Source: an uncultured Collinsella sp. (GTDB lineage: Bacteria; Actinomycetota; Coriobacteriia; Coriobacteriales; Coriobacteriaceae). From it: DNA of 42,434 bases. Shown here piece after piece: positions 1 to 7,078 of this stretch (position 1 is its first letter; every line of letters begins with the position of its first letter). Where the stretch lies: the NCBI GenBank assembly GCA_959596495.1, contig CAUFXK010000008.1:1-42434 (forward strand), written 5' to 3'. A model generated the notes under the pieces. The model had not been told where the DNA came from, searched no databases, and worked only from the letters and a program-made list of their open reading frames with translations. The translations under genes and the position numbers were made by a program.

Positions 1-144
1 CCGCCGTTCTAACGAACGGCGGTCGGCTTGACGCTGCGCGAGCCCCAGACGGGCGATCTGCCTTTCAATCGTCGGGCATGGGCAAAAGCCCTATGCCCTC
101 CTCTTTCAAGGCACCTCGCCACGCCTGGGACTCGCTCGCTGTCC
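1..144 (-). ncRNA. Structured RNA-like element, copy A
   Basis: Read on the minus strand, this begins with GGACAGCGA (136-144). An outer stem (P1) pairs 125-135 with 38-48 over 11 bp. It encloses the strand AGGTGCCTTGAAA and an inner hairpin (P2, 74-98) with one extra base in its 5' arm. After P1 come GCAGCGTC and a 9-bp hairpin at 1-22. Copies B (14694-14926) and C (40775-40966) keep this order and pairing with different stem sequences. The element starts 39 nt after the oxidoreductase stop codon on the same strand, so it could be part of that mRNA's 3' end. No U-run follows the last hairpin inside the window. Being an RNA is inference from the covariation. Confidence 0.55.
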
Positions 145-182
145 AACCGCTCTCTGCGCCGTTCTCCTGCTTGTTGCGTTTC

Positions 183-2960
183 TTACTTCTTCCCAAATTT
201 GATCTTGATGGCACGCTTGAGTGCGTACTTGCCCAGGCTGGGGAGCTTTTGCTCGTATTTGACCATCGTTGAGCACTCGGGGCGGTCGCGATCCAGATGG
301 ATGGCGTCAAACGCGCACTTGGTGGTGCACAGGCCACAGCCGATGCACTTGTTGGGGTCGACGATCGAGGCGCCGCAGCCCAGGCAGCGGGCAGTCTCGG
401 CGCGCACCTGCTCTTCGGTAAAGGTCTCGACGTACTCGCTAAACGGCGCGGCCTTCTCGCGCTCGCGGTCCACGTGGGCAACCTCGCGGCTCGCGTTGTC
501 GTAGCTCTCAATCACGACATCGTCGCGGTCGAGCGCGGTGTAGCGGCGCTGGTTGCGGCCGATGGTGAGCGTGGACCCCGGCTGCACAAAGCGATGGATG
601 GACACGGCGGCCTCGTGGCCGGCGGCGATGGCATCGATGGCAAAACTCGGACCGGTGTAGACGTCGCCGCCCACAAAGATGTCTGGCTCGGCGGTCTGGT
701 AGGTCTGAGGATCGGCAAGGGCACCCTGACCGCGGCCAAGCTCCACCTTGGAGCCAGCCAGCAGGTCGCCCCACACAATGGACTGGCCGATGGACATGAC
801 CACGCGGTCGGCATCGACGCGGCGCAGGTCGTTCTCGTCGTACTCGGGCGCAAAACGGCCCTCGTCGTCAAAGACACGCGTGCAGCGCTTGAAGGTGATG
901 CCGCGCACATAACCGGCCTCGTCCAGGTGAACCTCCTTGGGGCCCCAACCGCAGCTGATGTGCGCGCCGTCCTCGATGGCCTCGCGACGCTCCTCCTCGC
1001 TGGCGGGCATCTGGGCCTCGCTCTCCAGGCAGAACATCTCAACATGCTCAGAGCCCAGACGGCAGGCGTTGCGCGCGACATCGATAGCAACGTTGCCGCC
1101 GCCCACCACGATGGTGCGGCCGGGCAGCGCGTCAATCTTGCCGCTGTTGACCTCGCGCAAGAAGTCGACGGCCACGGTCACATCCTCGGCATCCTCGCCC
1201 GGAATACCGGCAAGGCGGCCGCCCTGGCAGCCGATGGCAACGTAGAAGGCCTTAAAGCCCTGCTCGCGCAGCTCATCGAGCGTCACGTCACGGCCGACCT
1301 CCACGCCATAGCGGAACTCGGCGCCCATCAGGCGGATAACCTCGACCTCGGCCTCGATAACATCCTTCTGCAGCTTAAAGCTGGGAATGCCATAGGTGAG
1401 CATGCCACCCGGGCGCTCGTTTTTCTCGAACACGACGGGCTTATAGCCCTTCTCGGCCAGATAAAAAGCGCAGGACAGACCAGCCGGACCGGCACCGATG
1501 ATGGCAATCTTCTGGTCGAAGCCGCCAGCACGCGTCGGGGTCACCACGGGCGGGACATAGCGGGTCGCTGCGTCCAGATCGCGCTGGGCGATAAACTTCT
1601 TGACTTCGTCGATAGCCACGGCGGCGTCCACACGACCGCGGGTGCAGGCATCCTCACAGCGGCGATTGCACACACGGCCGCAGATAGCGGGCAGCGGGTT
1701 CTCGCGCTTAATGAGTGCTAGGGCCTCGTCATAGCGACCCTGCGCCGCGAGCTTCAGATAGCCCTGAACGGCAACGTGCGCGGGGCAGGCCGTCTTGCAG
1801 GGCGCGGTGCCGGACTCATGCGTCTCGATGCGGTTATCGTTGCGGTAGTTGGGCGACCACTTGGTGTGGTCCCACTTGGTAGCGTCGGGCAGCTCCTGGC
1901 GCGGATACTCGGGTACCCGTCCGCCGGCCTTTTTGCTGCAGAGCTTTTGGCCCAGCTTGGCGGCGCCGGCCGGGCACACCTCAACGCAGCGACCGCAGGC
2001 AACGCACTTGTCCTTCTCGACCTTGGCGACGTAGGCCGAGCGCGACAGGTTGGGCGTGTTGAACAGTTGCGAGGTGCGCAGGGCGTAGCACACGTTGACG
2101 TTGCAGTTGCAGATGGCGAAGATCTTGTTCTCGCCGTCGATATTGGTGATCTGGTGCACAAAGCCGTTGTCCTCGGCCTGGCGCAAGATGTCGTAAACCT
2201 CGTCGCGGGTCACGTAATGGCCACGATCGGTCTCAACCACGTAGTCGGCCATATCGCCCACGGCGATGCACCAATCGGCCGGGTCGTCGGCGCAGCCCTC
2301 ACCCATCACGCGACGGCTCGCGCGGCAGCTGCAGGTGCTAGCGGCATATTTGCCATCGTATTTGTCGAGCCAATGCTCGATATGCTCGATCGGCACCGAG
2401 GTGCTCGCCGCGTCGATAGCCTTCTCGACCGGAATGACATGCATACCGATACCGGCGCCTCCGGGCGGCACCATCGGCGTGGCCTTGGACAGCGGGCCTT
2501 TGGATGCCTGCTCAAAGAACTTGGCATAGACCGGGTGCTCCTCGAGCTGGCTCACGCGCATGTTGAGAAACTCAGCGGAACCCGGCACCAGCATGGGCAG
2601 CACCCACTGCTTGGCGCGCTCGGGGTTTTCCCAGTTGTACTCAAGCAGACCCGTGTAGCTCATGTCGTCGAGCATCTTCTCGATATCGGCTTCGGGCATG
2701 CCGGTGAGCTTGACCATCTCGGGCAGCGTATAGGGACGGCGCATCTTCATCTTGCAGAGCACTTCGGCCTGCTCGTCGGTTGCGGCCTCGGCAAACGACC
2801 AGTACTCGTAGCCCAGCAGCTCGTCGCGATGCAGCAGACGGTTGGTGCAGTGCTCGCACAGCTTGACGATTGCCTCGCGCGGATGTTCCGGCAGCGGCGG
2901 CACAAACTCCGCGCCGATATCGGGCTCGGTGTAACTAATCCCCGGTCCGTTGAGAATCAT
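183..2960 (-). CDS. Multi-domain iron-sulfur/FAD oxidoreductase (GltD-like)
   Basis: This 925-residue cytosolic protein looks like an electron-transfer flavoenzyme. The N-terminal third carries cysteine clusters (CxC near 209, then CNCNVNVC) and a ferredoxin motif CVACGRCVEVCP near 315-325. The middle resembles the glutamate synthase small subunit: a CxxxCP ligand region near 388, an FAD Rossmann motif (GAGPAG, near 488) and an NAD(P) Rossmann motif (GGGNVA, near 620). The C-terminus adds a second ferredoxin-like cluster (CIGCGLC, near 875). Such proteins move electrons between NAD(P)H, flavin and iron-sulfur partners; the substrate here is unknown. The ATG at 2960 is chosen because GAAGGGA precedes it and homology-like sequence starts there, although the frame stays open upstream. 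It diverges from a TetR gene with palindromes between them, so repression by that regulator is likely. Confidence 0.85.
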   Translation of the reverse strand: MILNGPGISYTEPDIGAEFVPPLPEHPREAIVKLCEHCTNRLLHRDELLGYEYWSFAEAATDEQAEVLCKMKMRRPYTLPEMVKLTGMPEADIEKMLDDMSYTGLLEYNWENPERAKQWVLPMLVPGSAEFLNMRVSQLEEHPVYAKFFEQASKGPLSKATPMVPPGGAGIGMHVIPVEKAIDAASTSVPIEHIEHWLDKYDGKYAASTCSCRASRRVMGEGCADDPADWCIAVGDMADYVVETDRGHYVTRDEVYDILRQAEDNGFVHQITNIDGENKIFAICNCNVNVCYALRTSQLFNTPNLSRSAYVAKVEKDKCVACGRCVEVCPAGAAKLGQKLCSKKAGGRVPEYPRQELPDATKWDHTKWSPNYRNDNRIETHESGTAPCKTACPAHVAVQGYLKLAAQGRYDEALALIKRENPLPAICGRVCNRRCEDACTRGRVDAAVAIDEVKKFIAQRDLDAATRYVPPVVTPTRAGGFDQKIAIIGAGPAGLSCAFYLAEKGYKPVVFEKNERPGGMLTYGIPSFKLQKDVIEAEVEVIRLMGAEFRYGVEVGRDVTLDELREQGFKAFYVAIGCQGGRLAGIPGEDAEDVTVAVDFLREVNSGKIDALPGRTIVVGGGNVAIDVARNACRLGSEHVEMFCLESEAQMPASEEERREAIEDGAHISCGWGPKEVHLDEAGYVRGITFKRCTRVFDDEGRFAPEYDENDLRRVDADRVVMSIGQSIVWGDLLAGSKVELGRGQGALADPQTYQTAEPDIFVGGDVYTGPSFAIDAIAAGHEAAVSIHRFVQPGSTLTIGRNQRRYTALDRDDVVIESYDNASREVAHVDREREKAAPFSEYVETFTEEQVRAETARCLGCGASIVDPNKCIGCGLCTTKCAFDAIHLDRDRPECSTMVKYEQKLPSLGKYALKRAIKIKFGKK

Positions 2961-3053
2961 GGTTGTCCCTTCTCTTGCCGCAGCCCGACGAGGCCGCAGC
3001 GCCCCTCTTTTTTTGCAGGCCGGGCATGCCCCCATGCCGTTCACCCGCCATTG

Positions 3054-3121
3054 TTGACATTGTGTCAAAAATAGTATTGACGAACCGTCAACAATATTCA
3101 AGACTGTTAGGCGAACGGTCA
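3054..3121. promoter_or_regulatory. Putative TetR operator repeats in divergent promoter region
   Basis: Two palindromes of form TTGAC-N5-GTCAA lie at 3054-3068 and 3077-3091. Their starts are 23 bp apart. A third, degenerate copy at 3110-3121 (GGCGAACGGTCA) matches GACGAACCGTCA of the second in 10 of 12 positions. They sit between the divergent oxidoreductase and TetR genes, the usual place for an autoregulated TetR operator. The palindromes are seen directly; the binding protein is inferred. Confidence 0.6.
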
Positions 3122-3149
3122 GGCAAAAGAGGATGAAAGGCGGCAGAAC

Positions 3150-3812
3150 ATGGGCAACACGTACGCAGATATCCCTGTGGCCGACGCCACTCTTGCGTCC
3201 GATAGCGCGGCAAAGCGCCTGACGGGCGACGAACGCCGTCGAGAGATTCTCGCCGCCGTGCGCGCCGTGAGCTCCGAGCTGGGCGTGTCGCATCTTTCGG
3301 TATCGGCCGTGACCAAGCGTGCCGGCTGTACGCGCTCGTTGTTCTACCACTACTTCGCCGATATGGACGCCGCCGTCACTGCCGTCATGGACGAGGCAAT
3401 CGACGGTTTTATCTCCGAGCTCGAGCAGTGGAACGCCAGCCGCACGGTCGGCGACATCGAAGGCGCACTCGACACCGTCGCCCCGCTCTTTAAGCACCTG
3501 GTCGTGAGCGGCCACGAGCTGCCGAGCACGCTCACCTCGAGCAGCGGCGCGCTCTACGGCGGCTTTTTGCACAACGTGGTCCAGCGCGTGGCGCAGTATA
3601 TCTGCGACACCACCGTGGTGGATTTTGTCGCCCATCATGAGCTACGCATCGACCATGTCTACGAGACGTTCTACACCCTCATCATGGGGTTGTTGATGTA
3701 TATCCGCACGCACCCCGATGTGCCCGACGAGACGGTCAAGGAAATCATCGCCTCGACGCTCCACATCGAGGGCTATACCGCCAAGTATCCGGAGCGCAAG
3801 CCCCAGAACTGA
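3150..3812 (+). CDS. TetR/AcrR family transcriptional regulator
   Basis: A 220-residue DNA-binding regulator. Residues about 26-80 form the TetR helix-turn-helix, with the typical sequence around LSVSAVTKRAGCTRSLFYHYF. The rest is helical and would form the ligand pocket and dimer interface; its ligand cannot be read from sequence. The gene diverges from the iron-sulfur oxidoreductase and is followed 63 bp later by a membrane protein on the same strand. That layout suggests it controls both sides through the palindromes at 3054-3121. The ATG at 3150 is preceded only by a weak Shine-Dalgarno-like AAAGG. The first 25 residues lack obvious structure, so a start slightly further in is possible. 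Confidence 0.88.
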   Translation: MGNTYADIPVADATLASDSAAKRLTGDERRREILAAVRAVSSELGVSHLSVSAVTKRAGCTRSLFYHYFADMDAAVTAVMDEAIDGFISELEQWNASRTVGDIEGALDTVAPLFKHLVVSGHELPSTLTSSSGALYGGFLHNVVQRVAQYICDTTVVDFVAHHELRIDHVYETFYTLIMGLLMYIRTHPDVPDETVKEIIASTLHIEGYTAKYPERKPQN

Positions 3813-3875
3813 CGACATTTAGCCAAACTGCCCGCGATCAGAAGAGGGGCCGCGGGCGTGTGAAAGGAGAGCAGC

Positions 3876-4883
3876 ATGCTGTTCGATGTTTGGGGTAGCG
3901 ATGCCCTTATCCACTGGGCCGGCTGGGCCATGGTCTTTATTGGTCTGATCGTGCTCAACGAGGTCGGCCGCCGCACCAAGCTGGGCGCGGCAATCATCTT
4001 TGGCGTGGCTCCGCTGGCCATGACCATCTACTGCGTCGCCATCGCCATCGGCGTTTCGCAAGGTGCCGAGTGGGCACTCACCAACCCCACCCATGTGTAC
4101 CAGAACAGCTGGTTCCACTACGCCAAGGTATACGCGGCGCTGGCCGGTTGCTGGGGCTTCATTGCCATTAAGTACCAGTGGGGCAAGATCGGCAAGGCGC
4201 ATTGGTTCCGCGCATGGCCGTTTGTGATCGTCGCCATCAACATCATGATCGCCGTCGTGTCCGACTTTGAGAGCGCCTATCACTTCTTTGTCCTGGGCCA
4301 GTCCACTTGGGTCACCTCCGAAGGTGCTACGCAGCTGGCCGGCTGGAACAACGTGTTCAACGGCATCGCCGGTCTCATCAACATCTTCTGCATGACCGGT
4401 TGGTGGAGCGTCTACGCCTCCGAGGATCAGACCGACATGCTGTGGCCCGACATGACCTGGGTCTACATCATCGCCTACGATATCTGGAACTTCTGCTACA
4501 CCTACAACTGCCTGCCCACCCACTCCTGGTTCTGCGGCTTTGCGCTGCTGCTGGCGCCCACCGTCGCCGCCTTTATCTGGAACAAGGGTGGATGGATCCA
4601 GAACCGCGCCTTTACGCTGGCCATTTGGTGCATGTTTGCCCAGGTGTTCCCGTATTTCCAGGAGGAGTCCATCTTTGTGACCCACTCCACGCTGGACCCC
4701 GGTGCCGCCACCGCAGTCTCGATCGCCGCACTGGTCGCCAACGTCGCCGCGATCATCTACATCGCCTACCGCGCCAAGAAGCTCGGCCGCAATCCCTACA
4801 AGCAGGATGTCTTTGAGGGCACCAGCGACTGGGAGAAGGCCACCGCTCGCCGCGCCAAGGTTGATTACGCGCACGCTGAGTAA
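3876..4883 (+). CDS. Polytopic membrane protein, DUF5692-like
   Basis: A 335-residue integral membrane protein with about nine hydrophobic helices (roughly 12-30, 35-58, 80-98, 112-130, 155-180, 190-215, 218-238, 248-265, 278-300). It is unusually rich in Trp, Tyr and Phe. It resembles the uncharacterised DUF5692 family; that name comes from recall, not a search. AAGGAG lies 6 nt before the ATG. It follows the TetR gene on the same strand and ends before a strong terminator at 4955. Its pairing with a divergent iron-sulfur flavoenzyme under one regulator suggests transport of that enzyme's substrate or product, or a membrane redox role. No heme- or quinone-binding motif is certain. Confidence 0.75.
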   Translation: MLFDVWGSDALIHWAGWAMVFIGLIVLNEVGRRTKLGAAIIFGVAPLAMTIYCVAIAIGVSQGAEWALTNPTHVYQNSWFHYAKVYAALAGCWGFIAIKYQWGKIGKAHWFRAWPFVIVAINIMIAVVSDFESAYHFFVLGQSTWVTSEGATQLAGWNNVFNGIAGLINIFCMTGWWSVYASEDQTDMLWPDMTWVYIIAYDIWNFCYTYNCLPTHSWFCGFALLLAPTVAAFIWNKGGWIQNRAFTLAIWCMFAQVFPYFQEESIFVTHSTLDPGAATAVSIAALVANVAAIIYIAYRAKKLGRNPYKQDVFEGTSDWEKATARRAKVDYAHAE

Positions 4884-4954
4884 CGCGCCTGACGCAAACA
4901 TCGCTTGAGTACGAAGCCGCATAACCGGCTCCGCGCAACTCAACGCATTGCAGG

Positions 4955-4995
4955 GCCCCCGGAATGTGATTCGTTCACGTTCCGGGGGCTTTTTG
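4955..4995 (+). terminator. Rho-independent terminator after the membrane protein gene
   Basis: A 15-bp stem pairs 4955-4969 with 4975-4989, with one G-U pair and a 5-nt loop, followed by TTTTT at 4990-4994. It would end the tetR and membrane protein transcript. Confidence 0.9.
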
Positions 4996-5116
4996 CTGCC
5001 GCGAGGATGCGGCTAAACGATGCACTCGGGTTAAATCGGATCTTATATTTCGCATGCGCTTTATATGGCTCCATTTTTGGGTACAGTGTTGTCCCGATAT
5101 TGAGCTTGGGGGATAT

Positions 5117-6619
5117 ATGAAAGATGAGACGATGGGCCAAGAGGATGCGGCCCAAGATGCAGAAGCGTGTGCCGAGGCCCTGGAGAGCCTTGACCAGATT
5201 GCACTGGCCGAGATTGCGTTTGACGATTCGAGCGTTGATGTGCGAGATGAGCCGGAAATCGAAGCGCAGCCCGATGATCAGGATGCAAAAGACGATGGCG
5301 CCGCGCCCACCGAAGACGAGGCGGGGCACGAGGAATCCGAATGCGAGGCCGACGACCAGCCCGAATCCGACACGAGCGAGGAAACCATCTTGCTCGACAG
5401 CTTGCCCGCCGAAGATTCGCTGACCCGCGAGCTCCCTGGCTTAGGCTCTGCGCCTGCCGTAGACGAGACCATCGCCATGGGCGATATTCCCCTGCCGTCC
5501 GTTCCCTCGGCACGCGAGGCCGAGGTTCGCCATCGCAAGATGTCGCCCAGGCGACGCAACCTGATGGTGGCAGGCGTTGTTGCCATCGCGCTCGTCGCCG
5601 GCGGCGCGGGCTATGCGGCTTGGAACGGATACCAGCAAGAGCGGGCCGCCGTGGTTGCCGCAAACGCCCATACCATGATGTCGGTGCAAATTGGCGTACA
5701 TGCCGCGGGGCTCGACTGCTCCACCGGCTCAAAGATCCCCGTGCAGGTGAGTGGCCAGGACTCCGACGGCTCTTCTGTGAGCGAAACGCTCTACGTTGAC
5801 GAGCACGGTCGCGGCATTAAGCTGCTGCCCGGCGATTACACGCTCTCCATTGCTGGATCCCCCATCGCGGAAGACGGCACCATCTACACCGTCCCGACCA
5901 CCAAGGCGCAGGTCACCATTAAGAGCGATGGGCAGGATCTGCGCGCTCAAGCCACCTTTAAGCTCAAGGTACCTTCGGCCGACACGGTGACTGACGACCA
6001 GATCGATGCCGCCGCCAAGTATGCCGAGGAAGGGGGCGCAAGCTCTGCCGCCGCGGCAAAGATACTCCAGCAGGCGGCAATTACGCGCCGCGATGCCGCC
6101 GCCAACGCCGTAAGCGCAAGCGAGGCTCAGTCCGCCCGCGATGCCGACGCTCGGCACAAGGCGACGAACCTGTATCAGCTCGATATTCCGGTTGAGTGGT
6201 ATGGCAAGGTCGCAACCTGGCAAAACGGCAGCACGCTGTGCATTTATCTGGACAGCGACACCAACACACCGCTCGTGACGCTTGTCGCAGTGCGCGACGG
6301 CGAGACCTTTACCCCCGATGACGGCGATACGGTTTTGGGCACGGTCAGCCTGGGCAACGGCTACACCGTCTACGCCAGCGGCCCTGTCTATCCGTACGTG
6401 ATTCCGCAAACCATCAACGGGCGCACGCAGAACCCCGTGTCGACCTACCCCATGGACACGGCGATTGAGCTTGTCGAGCTCACGACCGGCAACCGCTACA
6501 CATACAGCCAGATCAAAAACGACCTGGTCGGTAAAGACGGCAAGGCAGACACCGCGACCAAACTCGAGACCGACTACCTCGCCCAGATTCTCCTGCCGAG
6601 CATCAAGGCCCAGGACTAG
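5117..6619 (+). CDS. Single-pass membrane protein with acidic N-terminus, unknown function
   Basis: A 500-residue protein of no recognised family. Residues 1-140 are strongly acidic and look disordered. A basic stretch (RHRKMSPRRRN) leads into one transmembrane helix at about 149-170. The remaining 330 residues would be extracytoplasmic: a beta-rich segment with DGTIYTVPTTKA-type sequence, an Ala-rich helix near 300-345 and a C-terminal globular region. The basic-then-hydrophobic order predicts a cytoplasmic N-terminus. I chose the ATG at 5117 because GGGGG lies 4-5 nt before it; an in-frame ATG at 5054 has no good ribosome site. It converges on a small gene at 6752. A function cannot be assigned. 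Confidence 0.8.
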   Translation: MKDETMGQEDAAQDAEACAEALESLDQIALAEIAFDDSSVDVRDEPEIEAQPDDQDAKDDGAAPTEDEAGHEESECEADDQPESDTSEETILLDSLPAEDSLTRELPGLGSAPAVDETIAMGDIPLPSVPSAREAEVRHRKMSPRRRNLMVAGVVAIALVAGGAGYAAWNGYQQERAAVVAANAHTMMSVQIGVHAAGLDCSTGSKIPVQVSGQDSDGSSVSETLYVDEHGRGIKLLPGDYTLSIAGSPIAEDGTIYTVPTTKAQVTIKSDGQDLRAQATFKLKVPSADTVTDDQIDAAAKYAEEGGASSAAAAKILQQAAITRRDAAANAVSASEAQSARDADARHKATNLYQLDIPVEWYGKVATWQNGSTLCIYLDSDTNTPLVTLVAVRDGETFTPDDGDTVLGTVSLGNGYTVYASGPVYPYVIPQTINGRTQNPVSTYPMDTAIELVELTTGNRYTYSQIKNDLVGKDGKADTATKLETDYLAQILLPSIKAQD

Positions 6620-6660
6620 CCAGCCCGAAGACAGCCGCCCGACATCCACATCCCTAACGC

Positions 6661-6727
6661 AGTTGCGGTGGAATAGGGACGGTTTTTGCTGATCAAACTG
6701 CAAAACAGTCCCTATTTCACCGCAACT
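6661..6727. repeat. Imperfect inverted repeat between convergent genes
   Basis: Arms 6661-6689 and 6699-6727 begin with AGTTGCGGTG on one strand and its complement on the other. They match at about 27 of 29 positions around a 9-nt loop. The repeat sits between convergent genes and has no clean U-run, so it may be a dispersed intergenic hairpin as much as a terminator. Confidence 0.7.
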
Positions 6728-6751
6728 TATTGGCGGCCTTTTGGGTGGCAC

Positions 6752-6946
6752 TCAGCGCCACGGGTCGGCTTCGAACATCGGCTCGCGCTCGGGGCGGCGA
6801 TCGCTGTAGGGATCGTAGCCGTCGTCGTCCTCGTTCTCGGCGCGGATGTAGGGGTCGCGCGGCTTGGGCGCCGGTTTAGGCGCAGGCTTGGGTGCGGCGG
6901 GCACTGCCTCAGCCGCCGGTGCGTTCGTCTTGTTCTCGTCTTTCAT
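6752..6946 (-). CDS. Small proline-rich acidic protein
   Basis: A 64-residue protein with an alternating Ala/Pro/Lys segment (about 11-30, APKPAPKPAPKP) and then an acidic, tyrosine-containing tail ending in DPWR. It has no signal peptide or membrane segment and should be soluble and disordered. Of the possible starts (6964, 6952, 6946), the ATG at 6946 is best because AAGGAG lies 8 nt before it. It lies downstream of clpB on the same strand, but a terminator at 6996-7033 separates them. Function unknown; the low-complexity composition could mislead gene calling, though the ribosome site is good. Confidence 0.6.
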   Translation of the reverse strand: MKDENKTNAPAAEAVPAAPKPAPKPAPKPRDPYIRAENEDDDGYDPYSDRRPEREPMFEADPWR

Positions 6947-6995
6947 CTGCATAGCTCCTTGCATCGCATCCGTTCAACATCATCGATTGTCGCAC

Positions 6996-7033
6996 GAAAA
7001 AGGGCGGCGGACCCAATTGGATCCGCCGCCCTT
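6996..7033 (-). terminator. Terminator after clpB
   Basis: A perfect 12-bp GC-rich stem pairs 7000-7011 with 7022-7033. On the minus strand it is followed by TTTTTCG. It lies 46 bp past the clpB stop. Confidence 0.85.
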
Positions 7034-7078
7034 GGCGTTTAGAGACGACTGGCAGGTTTTAAGGCATCTCCCAAAAAT

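Noticed and set aside
2961..3639. 226-residue N-terminal extension of the oxidoreductase into the tetR region
   Set aside because: It runs antisense through the TetR coding sequence and across the operators; the ATG at 2960 has a ribosome site.
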